This document shows, one piece after another, positions 8,201 through 17,529 of a stretch of 64,000 bases of DNA. Position numbers and translations under genes: made by a program. Within the stretch, counting starts at the first letter, position 1, and the number at the start of each line of letters is the position of its first letter. The notes beneath the pieces are model-generated. The model did no database searches, was not told the DNA's origin, and worked only from the letters and a program-made list of their open reading frames with translations. The stretch comes from JBCDAP01 sp038747915 (GTDB lineage Bacteria > Planctomycetota > Phycisphaerae > Phycisphaerales > UBA1924), in assembly GCA_038747915.1 (NCBI GenBank), contig JBCDJJ010000004.1, positions 18,974 through 82,973 on the forward strand. Reading direction: 5' to 3'.

Positions 8201-10774
8201 TTGGCACGCCGATTCCTTCGCACCGCGGTCCTGGCCGGTGTCGGTGTCTGCACGACCGCGACGGCACCCGCTGGTGGGCAGGTCAATCTCGCGCCCAATC
8301 CTGGGTATGAGTTCGGCCTTCTCGCGTGGTCGGCGACGAGCGGGGCAACCTTCACGACCCAGAGCGATGTCGTCCGCACCGGATCGCTTGCCGCTCAATT
8401 GACCAACCGAGACGACGAGGATGACGGGCTCGGCGCCACGATCACGGGACTCGAACCCGGCAAGGGCTACGAGGTCACCGCGTGGATGCGGGCCGAGGGC
8501 CCGGCGCCGACGAACTTCGGCCTCACCGTGCGCGTGATCGACGATCTCGGCACAAACTTCCTCGCGCTCGAACGTCGGGGCGACCTACCGGGCGACACCT
8601 GGGTGGAGGTCCGCGGGATCTACTGGCACCAGCCGGTGGGCGAGAGCGATGTGTTCATATACGTCCAGAAGCCTGCAGCGGGCCGGACCGTGTACGTCGA
8701 CGACTGGACGATCACCGAGCTGCCGGACTGGCGCGAGCAGTCGGACGCCGGCATCGAGGCGTACCGGAAGCGCGATCTGCGGATCGAGGTGGTCGATGCC
8801 CTCGGGGACCCGCTCCCCGGCGCCGACATCACCGTTGAGCAGACCCGCCGGCGTTTCGGCTTCGGCTCGGCGGTGAGCAGTGTGCTCATCAACAACACGC
8901 TGTACCGCAGCCTCTTCTTCGACACGTTCGGCTTCGAATGGGCGACGTTCCAGAACGAAACGAAGTGGCGGGAGATGGAGCCGGCGCAGGACGTCGCCAA
9001 CTACGGCACCGTCGATGCCCTCCTCGGCGTCCTGCAGCCCGCCGGCATCAAGGTGCACGCCCACACACTGTTCTGGGGCTCGAAGATGACGAGCGAACCC
9101 GCCTGGGTGAGCCAGCTACCGGTCGACGACCTTCAGCAGGAGATCAATGAACGGATCGACGAGACGATGAGCCGGTACGCCGGCGTGTTCGAGAGCTGGG
9201 ATGTCAACAACGAGCTCATCAACGACAATGACTACTACTCCGCCCAGCTCGGGCCCGACACAGTGCCCGAGATGTTCCGCCGGGCGCACCAAGCCGATCC
9301 CACGACCAAATACGTACTCAACGAAACGGGCCCTCTCGTCGCGGGCCCCAACGCGAGCCGCGACAAAGTGCAGGCGCTCAAGGATCTCGTGGCCTCGCTC
9401 GAAGCCTCGTCACCACCGGTCACGCCCGATGCGGTGCATGTGCAGGGGCACTTCCGCTTCACCTCGGTCAATCCGTACATCGTGCGTGATCGCCTGGATC
9501 AGATCGCGGAGATGGGGCTGCCGATCTGGATCTCTGAGCTCGACATCCTCGAACCGGACGATGACTTTCGGGCGGATCAGTTCGAGTGGCTCTACCGGGT
9601 CGCACTCGGACACCCCGGTGTGCAGGGCGTGATGGCGTGGGGGTTCTGGGGCGCCGACCACTGGCTCGGCGAGGATGCCGTGTTCGTCGACGACGACTGG
9701 ACCATCAACGCCGCTGGGCAGCGCTTCATCGACCTCAACTCCGAGTGGCGGACCGATGCGACCGGCCAGACCGACCCGGCCGGCGCACTCGATCTCCGTG
9801 GCTTCCACGGCACGTACGACATCACCGTGAGCTACGCCGATATCTCCGAGACGTTCACCGTCGAACTTGTCCCGGGCGAGGGCGGGCAGATCGTGCCGCT
9901 CGCGGTCGATGTGCGTCCCGATTGCCCCGCCGATCTGGTTGCACCGGCTGGCACGGTCGACATGTCTGACCTCGACGAAGTGCTCGACCGTTTCGGCGGC
10001 GCGTGCGGCGAGCAGATGATCGATTTCGAGGGCGACACCCCAGGTCACCCGGTGGCGGGACAGGGCATGCCGGTCTGGACGGGCTCGGCGACGATTGCCG
10101 AAATCCAGGCATCGAACGGGCTTCACGGCTCGCAGGCCATTCGCGTAATCGACGATCTCGGTGCAGCCTTCGCCGAAGTCTCGTTCGCGCCAACCGAAGG
10201 CCAAGCCGGCGGCCCGCTCGATGGCACGGGGCTCGTGCGCACCAGGCTGTCCCTCCGTCAGGTCTCGCCGGTCAAGACCGACGGGCGGGTGTTCCGCCAG
10301 ACGCTCGCACTCTTCCTCGGACGCACCGGATCGAGCCAGATCGTCCGCATCAATATCAAAGAGGACGGCGGGCTCACGCTCGGCGTTGCCGGCGCCGGCG
10401 AGGTGACCGTGCTCGACGCGGGTGGCGAGAAGCTCATCCTCGAGACCGGTCAGTGGATCGACATCGAGGTGGTCACCGACTTCGACGCGCAGACCCAAGC
10501 CACACGTGTGAACGATGTGATACAACCGGCGACCGGGCTGGCGACGAGTTTCGATGGCGCGGTCCCGGAGTACGGCTCGTTCGTCGTCCGCTACGCGAAC
10601 AACGCCGATGCGAGCGAGGCCTTCGATATCGACAACATCTCCGTGACACGCCTGAACGCAGACGGCACACCAGCGAGATCGTGCGACACGATCGACCGGG
10701 TCGTCCCGATCACGGTGATCGACGCGTTCGACCTCGCCTCCCTGCTCGCCGAGCCATGCGTGACGGGGCTGTAA
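8201..10774 (+). CDS. Multidomain GH10 xylanase-family enzyme with FEG-type domain and dockerin-like segments
   Basis: This 857-residue secreted enzyme starts with a TTG codon supported by GGAGG seven to eight bases upstream. The order is: signal peptide (1-27); CBM4/9-like beta-sandwich (about 29-175, opening NLAPNPGYEFG and closing YVDDWTI); GH10 barrel (about 205-530), with acid/base Glu338 in VNNEL and nucleophile Glu446 in ISELD; a short beta domain to about 570; a Cys-flanked VDMSDLDEVLDRFGG segment (574-602); an FEG-type domain (about 607-815) homologous to the repeats of the protein at 165-1832; and a terminal VIDAFDLASLL Cys-flanked segment. The loop NNEL replaces the more usual NEP. 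The two dockerin-like halves flanking the FEG domain are unusual. Enzyme class is secure; anchoring function is inferred. Confidence 0.92.
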   Translation: MARRFLRTAVLAGVGVCTTATAPAGGQVNLAPNPGYEFGLLAWSATSGATFTTQSDVVRTGSLAAQLTNRDDEDDGLGATITGLEPGKGYEVTAWMRAEGPAPTNFGLTVRVIDDLGTNFLALERRGDLPGDTWVEVRGIYWHQPVGESDVFIYVQKPAAGRTVYVDDWTITELPDWREQSDAGIEAYRKRDLRIEVVDALGDPLPGADITVEQTRRRFGFGSAVSSVLINNTLYRSLFFDTFGFEWATFQNETKWREMEPAQDVANYGTVDALLGVLQPAGIKVHAHTLFWGSKMTSEPAWVSQLPVDDLQQEINERIDETMSRYAGVFESWDVNNELINDNDYYSAQLGPDTVPEMFRRAHQADPTTKYVLNETGPLVAGPNASRDKVQALKDLVASLEASSPPVTPDAVHVQGHFRFTSVNPYIVRDRLDQIAEMGLPIWISELDILEPDDDFRADQFEWLYRVALGHPGVQGVMAWGFWGADHWLGEDAVFVDDDWTINAAGQRFIDLNSEWRTDATGQTDPAGALDLRGFHGTYDITVSYADISETFTVELVPGEGGQIVPLAVDVRPDCPADLVAPAGTVDMSDLDEVLDRFGGACGEQMIDFEGDTPGHPVAGQGMPVWTGSATIAEIQASNGLHGSQAIRVIDDLGAAFAEVSFAPTEGQAGGPLDGTGLVRTRLSLRQVSPVKTDGRVFRQTLALFLGRTGSSQIVRINIKEDGGLTLGVAGAGEVTVLDAGGEKLILETGQWIDIEVVTDFDAQTQATRVNDVIQPATGLATSFDGAVPEYGSFVVRYANNADASEAFDIDNISVTRLNADGTPARSCDTIDRVVPITVIDAFDLASLLAEPCVTGL

Positions 10775-10784
10775 CTCATTGACT

Positions 10785-10798
10785 CGCCGGCGCCGGCG
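10785..10798. promoter_or_regulatory. Perfect GC palindrome between the xylanase and lacI-type genes
   Basis: CGCCGGCGCCGGCG is a loopless 14-base palindrome in the 62-base gap. It could be an operator for the regulator gene, or a product of local GC bias. Confidence 0.25.
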
Positions 10799-10836
10799 AC
10801 CCGCCAACTCGCCGACGCTGCATCGGAGGCTTCCCT

Positions 10837-11979
10837 ATGATTCGCAACGGGACACTCGACGGCGCACAAGGCGGGGCGACACGCCCTGGTGTGCTCCGCT
10901 CGGCGTCCCGGGCGAAGGAATCGCTCGTGCAGGTGACGCTCAACGACATCGCGAAGCGCGTGGGCGTGAGCCAGCAGGTGGTCAGCAAGGTGATCAACGG
11001 CGGTCGATCGCGTGGCGGTAACGCCAGCGCCGCCACGCGCGACCGCATTCTCAAGGTTGCAGCCGAGCTCGGGTACCGGCCGAACGCGGCGGCGAAGGCC
11101 ATGCGCGAGCGTTCCTGGCGGCACATCGGCGTGCTGGTGCGGAACTCACCGGCGAGGCGACTGATCCATCCGCTCGCTTTCGAGACGATCCTCGGGATCA
11201 ACGAGGGGCTCCAGTCCGAGGGCTACATGCTGAGCATCATCCGCATCGATGACCTCGAGCACGACCTCGCCGGGGGCTCGCGCGCCTTCCGCGAGAACAT
11301 GCTCGACGGGGTGATCGTGATCGATGCCTTCACACGGCCGATCGAGGAGGGACTCGAAGCGGTCGTGCCGCGCGTCGTGTGGACGGACAGCAACGTCTGG
11401 CGCCCCACCGGGTGCATCCAGCGCGACGAGTGCTGGGCCGGCGAGACGGTGATCGACGCGATCCACCGCCTCGGCTACACGCGGGCGCGGTGGGTGACCT
11501 TCCCGTACCGGCGCGACCTGGTCACTCATTTCAGCCTGGTCGACCGGTACGCGGGCGCGGTGGCCGCTGCCAGCCGCCTGGGGATCGATCTCGAGCGCAT
11601 CGAGCTCGAAGGACCGAACGATCCTCAGGTGCTCGAGCCCGGTGTGGTCTTTGATCCGGAGTCGGTGGTGATCCCGTGCACGGTCAATGTCGCCCGGTGC
11701 CTGTCTCAGTCCGCTGCCGGCCTCGGGCTCACCGCGCCCTACGACTTCTCGATGGTCTGCCCGGACTCCGCGGACGAGCTCTCGCGTTTCTGGCCCGGAC
11801 TGAGCCGGGCGACATTTAGTCGGTTTGACATGGGCGTCGTCGCGGCGCGCATGATGCTCGAAGAGATCGACAGCGTAGGTGAGCAAGAACCGCCGTCGAT
11901 CAAGCTGCGCGGCCACTGGCACCCCGGATGCACCGCCTGGGGGCCAGGCCCACACGACCGTCCGGCCACGCCGGCATGA
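10837..11979 (+). CDS. LacI/GalR-family transcriptional regulator
   Basis: This 380-residue DNA-binding repressor or activator has an N-terminal extension of about 32 residues, then the family helix-turn-helix VTLNDIAKRVGVSQQVVSKV (33-52). The hinge helix and RPNAAAKAMRERS follow, then a periplasmic-binding-protein-like effector domain (about 95-365). GGAGG eight bases before the ATG supports the start. It follows the GH10 gene by 62 bases in the same direction and may be cotranscribed. LacI-family members usually sense a sugar and bind CG-centred palindromes; one perfect palindrome lies at 3056-3065. Control of the xylan locus is therefore the best inference. The C-terminal 20 residues are Pro/Gly-rich. 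Confidence 0.9.
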   Translation: MIRNGTLDGAQGGATRPGVLRSASRAKESLVQVTLNDIAKRVGVSQQVVSKVINGGRSRGGNASAATRDRILKVAAELGYRPNAAAKAMRERSWRHIGVLVRNSPARRLIHPLAFETILGINEGLQSEGYMLSIIRIDDLEHDLAGGSRAFRENMLDGVIVIDAFTRPIEEGLEAVVPRVVWTDSNVWRPTGCIQRDECWAGETVIDAIHRLGYTRARWVTFPYRRDLVTHFSLVDRYAGAVAAASRLGIDLERIELEGPNDPQVLEPGVVFDPESVVIPCTVNVARCLSQSAAGLGLTAPYDFSMVCPDSADELSRFWPGLSRATFSRFDMGVVAARMMLEEIDSVGEQEPPSIKLRGHWHPGCTAWGPGPHDRPATPA

Positions 11980-12016
11980 CCCCGCGCGACGCTCGTTCGT
12001 CGAACTCCGGTATCGA

Positions 12017-13930
12017 TCACGGACTTGGAGCACGATCGATCGTGAGCACATGCTCGAGCAGGATCCGGCGGACCTCGCGGATCGCGAGCGGGTGGGTGTG
12101 TGCATCGTGCGCGGCGTCGACGATGAGCTCGGACGTTGCTCCCTCGATCAACGCGCTGTCGACCGAGACCACACCGTCCGAGTCGCCTTTGGTATTGCCC
12201 GCGATCGAGTGATACGGCAGATCAGCACGGATGGGCAGCGCAGCGTACGCGAGCAGGTGCGGCGCCCCTTCGCGCAGGTCATCGATGCTGGATGGCACGC
12301 CGAGCCCGAGTTGGTACTCGTTGCCCGAGGGGCGTCGCCGGTGCTCTCGCTCGAACCACTGGTCGACGGGGTCGAACTCGTCCGGCAGATCGATGAAGGC
12401 ATCGCCGAGACGACCGATCCACGACGAGGCGATGCCGCTGCCGCGATGAGGTGTGGCGATGAAGACGATCCTCGAGATGTCCTCGTCGGCGCCATAGAAA
12501 AACACCTCTCGGAGGTGATCGCGCACGTACTCGGACATCGGCACCTCGTCGAACGCGTCCGGGTGCAGCGAGTGCCAGAGCGTATTCCCGCTCGACTGCA
12601 CCACCGCCTTGCTCAGCAGCCCGCCCATGCTGTGGCCGAGCAGCACCATCCGAGCCATCGTGGGCGATGTCCCGCCCGGGTCGAAGTGCGCGCGCACATC
12701 GGTGAGCGATCGCCGCAGGTACGCCGCTGAACGCGGTATCGGCAGCCCAGACGGATAGAAAAACATCCAGAACTGGTACCGGTCTCGGATGATCGGATCG
12801 GCGCGCAGATCGTTCAGCATGTCCCGCCAGGTCGCGGGGCTTGAGAGAAGGCCATGCACCATCAGCACCGGGATCTTGGTCGGGTCGTACGGCTCGTGCA
12901 GGTAGATGCCGATGTAGCTCAACGACTGCTGCGCGTCGGTCAGCCCGAGGCGCCCGCGGCGAACGAGTTCGGCGCGAGCGTAGAGCTCGGCGATCGGTGC
13001 CGTCACATCCGTCGAGAGTCGAAGCGTGGCGCCGTGCCGATCGATCGTGCGCACGTGACCGATGTTCCAGAGCTCGACGACCGCCGACCGCGGGCCATCG
13101 AATCGCAGCGTCGCCGTCGCTGCACCGATCATGCCCTCGGGTGGGATGAACGGCTCCGCGCGCGGCGGCGTGGCGCGGTCCTGCTCCCGGGCCGCCACCA
13201 CCGGCACACCGTACGCATCGAGACGATGACGGTTCCGCATGCCGTGGACACGCACGAAGTCCGTCGGCGTGAGCGAGTCGAACGCGCCGGGCCCGTACCG
13301 GCGTACGCCGTCGCCGGGGTCGAGCTCGAGGGTGTACGTGCCACCGGCGCCATCCACCAACTCGCCCCCACCATCGCCGAGCCAGTTCTGGTCGCTCCCC
13401 GCGATCACGTGGGCCGTGGCACGGCGGTACAGATCCGCTGCGAACTCGGTCCGAGCGTCGAGCAAGCCGCCCCGCGCCCCGATCGCACGGTGCAGCTCCT
13501 GGTCGGCTTCGTGTGCGCACGCGAGGAAGAGCGAGAGATCGGGAGGATTCGTGCGCTCGGCCGCGTCGAGCAGCAGCTCCGCAGCTGCGAGTCGCCACCG
13601 CGCATCGGGTTCAACCGCGGCGGCGTCTTGAAGTCTGGCGATCGCGTGCAACGGCTCACGAGCCGCCATCTCATTGAGATCGAGCAGGTGCAGCGCGTCG
13701 GTTGTAAATCCGCTGAAGCCCTTGGAAGTCAGGCGTGTGTCGAGCTGCGCTCGAAGCTTCTCCGCGGGATCGGCGGGGCGGACCGATACGTCGGTGATAC
13801 ACCCGGGTAGCGTTGCCACAACGGCCATCGCACCGATCCAGGTCTGTCGTCGGAGGAGCCAAGGCACGACAGGCACCAGACCACGGAACATGCCCAAGGG
13901 AAAACGACGAGGCATCATCCGCAGCACCAT
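12017..13930 (-). CDS. Alpha/beta-hydrolase (lipase/PGAP1-like) lipoprotein
   Basis: This protein of about 637 residues is a predicted lipoprotein: a hydrophobic stretch after basic residues ends in the lipobox LPGC. The central region is uncharacterised and holds a conserved-looking tetratricopeptide-like N-terminal half. The hydrolase domain is C-terminal: PVLMVHGLLSSPATW (oxyanion strand), the nucleophile elbow GHSMGG, FIATPHRGSG, and late Asp/His residues (SDGVVSVDSA and HDAHTHPL) that fit the triad. It is likely an extracytoplasmic esterase or lipase of unknown substrate. Several in-frame starts exist (14047, 13930, 13918, 13891); 13930 is chosen for an upstream GGAGG, though its spacing is long. 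It is divergent from the G8 protein. Confidence 0.8.
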   Translation of the reverse strand: MVLRMMPRRFPLGMFRGLVPVVPWLLRRQTWIGAMAVVATLPGCITDVSVRPADPAEKLRAQLDTRLTSKGFSGFTTDALHLLDLNEMAAREPLHAIARLQDAAAVEPDARWRLAAAELLLDAAERTNPPDLSLFLACAHEADQELHRAIGARGGLLDARTEFAADLYRRATAHVIAGSDQNWLGDGGGELVDGAGGTYTLELDPGDGVRRYGPGAFDSLTPTDFVRVHGMRNRHRLDAYGVPVVAAREQDRATPPRAEPFIPPEGMIGAATATLRFDGPRSAVVELWNIGHVRTIDRHGATLRLSTDVTAPIAELYARAELVRRGRLGLTDAQQSLSYIGIYLHEPYDPTKIPVLMVHGLLSSPATWRDMLNDLRADPIIRDRYQFWMFFYPSGLPIPRSAAYLRRSLTDVRAHFDPGGTSPTMARMVLLGHSMGGLLSKAVVQSSGNTLWHSLHPDAFDEVPMSEYVRDHLREVFFYGADEDISRIVFIATPHRGSGIASSWIGRLGDAFIDLPDEFDPVDQWFEREHRRRPSGNEYQLGLGVPSSIDDLREGAPHLLAYAALPIRADLPYHSIAGNTKGDSDGVVSVDSALIEGATSELIVDAAHDAHTHPLAIREVRRILLEHVLTIDRAPSP

Positions 13931-13990
13931 ACGAGTTGCCGACCTCCGCGCCCAAACTCGGGCCGGGCGATTGCACTCAGATTTGTTGAA

Positions 13991-14006
13991 ATCGCGAGTT
14001 CGCGAT
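13991..14006. promoter_or_regulatory. Perfect 7-bp-arm palindrome in the divergent hydrolase/G8 promoter
   Basis: ATCGCGA-GT-TCGCGAT lies between the divergent lipoprotein and G8 genes, 61 bases and 101 bases from the chosen starts. Its symmetry and position fit an operator shared by both genes. The binding protein is unknown. Confidence 0.4.
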
Positions 14007-14051
14007 GGCTTTTGAATCTGACGGTGCATTGTCACAAAGACGGCCATCGCG

Positions 14052-14068
14052 GGCGGGCGTCGCCCGCC
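14052..14068 (+). promoter_or_regulatory. Very stable leader hairpin before the G8 protein
   Basis: GGCGGGCG-T-CGCCCGCC is a perfect all-GC 8-bp stem, 39 bases upstream of the chosen start. It has no T tract, so it is not a simple terminator. It may affect the leader mRNA, or explain the choice among the starts at 14089 and 14107. Confidence 0.3.
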
Positions 14069-14106
14069 GTAGCGCCGAACGAGAACGGATGAACGAGAGA
14101 ACGCTC

Positions 14107-17100
14107 ATGGACGAACAACACCGACAGGGGCACGGGCACGCCGCGCCGTCTCAGGACCCGATCCGATTGATCTGCTCGGCAGCCGCGGCAGCGATCTGCC
14201 TGGCCGTGGCCTCGACGGCGCCCGCCCAGCACGGCGGCATGAGCCCCGTTCATCCCGCGTGCGGCAACACGCATGTTCATCAGCCGCTGCTCGATCTGTT
14301 GCCGCACGGGCAGGAGGATGCGCTCGCGGTCCAGGACGGCGCATGGTCGGCCCCCGCAACATGGGGTGGCACGGCCGACGCCGACCTCCCCCAGCCCGGA
14401 GACTCGGTGCGCATCCCCATGGGCGTGACGGTCATCTACGACATGCTCGACGACGGTGACGGCGCAGGTTCCGATTCGACACGTTTCGACACCATCCGTG
14501 TCGATGGCACGCTCTCATGGAGCACGGAGCGCAGCACGCGGCTGTTCGTCGACACGCTTTTCAGCTCGCCCACCGGCATCGTGATCATCGGTGCGGACGC
14601 GGCGCCGGTGCCCACCGGCGTGACCGCTGAGATCGTCATCATCGCAGACCAAGTCATGGACCCAGCGGCCGATCCGCACCAACTCGGCCGCGGCGTCATC
14701 CCGCACGGGCGCACACGCATCGTCGGAGCCGACAAGACCGACTTCGCAGCGCTCGCGGGCGATGCGCACGCGGGCGACACGACTCTCGCGCTCGCTGAAC
14801 CACCGGTTGGGTGGGCCGCGGGCGATCTCCTCGTGCTCGGCGGCACCTTCTACGACCCCGCTGGCTCCGATGCCGACAACTCCCGCTTCCACGACGAGGT
14901 GCTGGAGGTCGTGTCCGTCGACGGCTCCACCGTGACGTTCACCAACACCGCGCCGGGTATCGACGGGCTGCGCTGGGACCACGCGCGCCCCAATGGCCGG
15001 TTCTTCGACCCCAGCGATCTCACGATCTATGTGGCCAACCTCACGCGGAACATCGTCTTCCGCTCCGAGCTCGATCCCGGTTCGCCCGAGCTCACCGACG
15101 CGCGGCTCGTCCCCGGCACCTTCATGGACACGCGGCGTGCGCACATGATGGCGATGCACACGCCGGATATTGTCATCCGCAACTCCGCTTGGCTCGAGTT
15201 CGGCCGGCTCAACAAGGATGAGTTCATCAACGAACCCGGCCCCGATGTCGATGGCACCGTGGCCGATTCCTTCGCGCCCATCGACGGCGCGAACCAGCGC
15301 GGGCGCTACGCCATCCACCTGCACCGCAACCTCCCGCGGAACAACCGGCCGGTGGACTTCGATGAATGCGAACCGAGCGAGCTCACCGGCAACGTGGTCT
15401 GGGGCAGCCCGGGGTGGGGCTTCGTGCATCACGATAGCTACGCGATCTTCGAGGACAATGTCGCGTTCGACGTGCTCGGCGCGGCGTTCGTCCAAGAAGC
15501 CGGCAACGAGATCGGCCGGTGGGCCCGCAATATCTCGATCAAGAGCACCGGAGACGACGATCCGGAGATGACCGTCGAACCGTTCGGCCAAGGGTATAAG
15601 AGGGTCACCAACTTCGACTTCGGCTTCAACGGCGAGGGCTACTGGATCCAGGGCGCGAGCCAGGTGGCCTTCATCGACAACGTCGCCGTGTCCGCAGCGG
15701 GCGGCGGCGTTCAGATCTTTAGCGATGTCGATGGCAACGAGAATCGAGATGCCAGCGTCGTGCCCCGCGAGCACCTGCCCGCGACTCGACAGGGCATCGT
15801 CACTGCCGAGTCCGGGCTCATCACGGTGAACCGCGTGCCGACCAACACCTTCACCGGCTTCGAGGTCATCAACTCCGACTTCGGGCTCATCACCTGGAAC
15901 CACATGCGCAACCAAGGTGAGTGGGTCGGCTTTGTCTGCCCGTGCGACGGCAACACGCACCGCACCTACGCGCTGATCGACAACTTCCGCTTTTGGAACA
16001 TCTACGGCCAGGGCATCCACCTGCAATACACCTCGCAGGCAACCTTCCGCAACGGCATGATCCTCTCGAGCGACCTCGCCACGCCCGGCCTGGACGACAA
16101 GCCGGCGCTCGATCTCGGCATCAACGGCGAAGGCCGAGGGTACGGGCTCGGGATGAACGGGCCCACCAAGCGACTCGACATCGAGAACGTCGTGATCGAG
16201 GGCTGGCGCTTCGGCCTCCGCACCCCACTCGAAGGCGAACTCAACGCGCTCGACGCCGGTGACAGCGTGGGGTCCGAGGGTGCGAGCGGCCTGCCGGTGC
16301 GCCGCTCGCGGTTCGTCGACCTCAAGATGGCCAGCAACGATCATCACCTCTATCGCCGCCAGAACGGCTTCACCGAGATCCAGGGCTTCCCGAACTTCCT
16401 CGAGATGCACGGGGGCGACTTTGCCATCGAGCATCCGAACACGCCACCGCTCGCTGACTTTACGGCCGAGACGCTCGGCGGCGTCGGCGTCGTGCATCTG
16501 AGCGGCCTGGCATCACGCGATTCCGACACACCGGGCGAGGGCCTGCCGCCCTATGACGTGCGCACCGTGGCCACCGGGGATCCCAACTACATCGTCGCCT
16601 ACGGCTGGGACATCGGCGCCGATGGCACGATCGATCTCTACGGCGAGCGGGTCACCGTCGCCCTGCCGACCGAGCAGTCGACGCGGATCGCCCTGACCGT
16701 GTGGGATCACCAGGGAGCCACCGGTCACACCACGCGGACCGTTCACCCTCAGCCGACCGAGCCGTATCCCGATGCGATCGTCGACGGATCGTTCGACACG
16801 GACGACTACATCGGCGGGATCTACGCTCTGAGCAGCGCCGGCGCGAGCACGGGCTGGTTCTCAGCGCGCGGCACGCTCGAGAACAATCAAGCGGTGCTCC
16901 GCGGCCAGTTCCTGTTCTCGAGCATCGCGCAGGCCATCTACGATGATTTCGCACGGCGCGGGGAACAGATCCTCCGTTTCGACCTCGGCATCACGGAGGG
17001 GCACACCAACCCGACGCCCTTCGAGGCCAACGATGTGACCATCCGTGTGTTCGGGATCAACGGCGAGTTCGCCGCGAACCACCGCGAGGCCACACCACGC

Positions 17101-17493
17101 CGGGACAGCGCGATCCCAGTCGAGATCACACCGCTGTTCGAGGAACGCTTCGAGGGCGAGTTCGCGGTGACGAGCTTCGAGCGCACGATCGATTTCGGAA
17201 TGAACGGCTTCCAGTACATCTTCATCGGCGTGCAGGGCGAGGGGATGGACCATGCGCTGCCCAACGATGTCGCGATCGTCGATAACGTCTCGCTCACCGG
17301 TTCCGAGCTCCCGCCACCGAACGATCCGTGCAACGCGGACCTCGATGAGAGCGGCACGGTCGACGCCCCGGACTTCCTCCGCGTGCTGGTGGCGTACGAG
17401 CGGAGTGCAGACGGCGACATCGACGGGGATGGCGACACCGATGGGGCCGACTTCCTGCTGATGCTCGTCGCCTACGGGACACCGTGTGGATGA
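14107..17493 (+). CDS. Very large secreted G8-domain / right-handed beta-helix protein with dockerin-like tail
   Basis: This 1128-residue protein has a signal peptide (AAAAAICLAVASTAPAQ). A G8 domain follows (GAWSAPATWGGTADADLPQ through the VRIP.G and I.VDGTL strands), then a long right-handed beta-helix region rich in N/D-G turns (about 200-750). This order resembles the CEMIP/TMEM2 and polyductin families, in which G8 proteins act on or bind extracellular glycans. A PKD-like or beta-sandwich stretch and a jelly-roll region come next. The last 55 residues carry two dockerin-like calcium loops (NADLDESGTVDAPDF and DIDGDGDTDGADF). The frame is open to 14005; 14107 is chosen because GAGAG precedes it and the signal peptide fits. 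Ligand or hydrolytic activity is unknown. Confidence 0.75.
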   Translation: MDEQHRQGHGHAAPSQDPIRLICSAAAAAICLAVASTAPAQHGGMSPVHPACGNTHVHQPLLDLLPHGQEDALAVQDGAWSAPATWGGTADADLPQPGDSVRIPMGVTVIYDMLDDGDGAGSDSTRFDTIRVDGTLSWSTERSTRLFVDTLFSSPTGIVIIGADAAPVPTGVTAEIVIIADQVMDPAADPHQLGRGVIPHGRTRIVGADKTDFAALAGDAHAGDTTLALAEPPVGWAAGDLLVLGGTFYDPAGSDADNSRFHDEVLEVVSVDGSTVTFTNTAPGIDGLRWDHARPNGRFFDPSDLTIYVANLTRNIVFRSELDPGSPELTDARLVPGTFMDTRRAHMMAMHTPDIVIRNSAWLEFGRLNKDEFINEPGPDVDGTVADSFAPIDGANQRGRYAIHLHRNLPRNNRPVDFDECEPSELTGNVVWGSPGWGFVHHDSYAIFEDNVAFDVLGAAFVQEAGNEIGRWARNISIKSTGDDDPEMTVEPFGQGYKRVTNFDFGFNGEGYWIQGASQVAFIDNVAVSAAGGGVQIFSDVDGNENRDASVVPREHLPATRQGIVTAESGLITVNRVPTNTFTGFEVINSDFGLITWNHMRNQGEWVGFVCPCDGNTHRTYALIDNFRFWNIYGQGIHLQYTSQATFRNGMILSSDLATPGLDDKPALDLGINGEGRGYGLGMNGPTKRLDIENVVIEGWRFGLRTPLEGELNALDAGDSVGSEGASGLPVRRSRFVDLKMASNDHHLYRRQNGFTEIQGFPNFLEMHGGDFAIEHPNTPPLADFTAETLGGVGVVHLSGLASRDSDTPGEGLPPYDVRTVATGDPNYIVAYGWDIGADGTIDLYGERVTVALPTEQSTRIALTVWDHQGATGHTTRTVHPQPTEPYPDAIVDGSFDTDDYIGGIYALSSAGASTGWFSARGTLENNQAVLRGQFLFSSIAQAIYDDFARRGEQILRFDLGITEGHTNPTPFEANDVTIRVFGINGEFAANHREATPRRDSAIPVEITPLFEERFEGEFAVTSFERTIDFGMNGFQYIFIGVQGEGMDHALPNDVAIVDNVSLTGSELPPPNDPCNADLDESGTVDAPDFLRVLVAYERSADGDIDGDGDTDGADFLLMLVAYGTPCG

Positions 17494-17529
17494 TCGGCCC
17501 ACCGGTCGAGCACAAGAAGCCGAGCGCAG

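Noticed and set aside
14515..16497. 660-codon minus-strand frame inside the G8 gene
   Set aside because: Antisense shadow rich in Asp/Val/Ala/Arg; the plus strand has the signal peptide and domain order.
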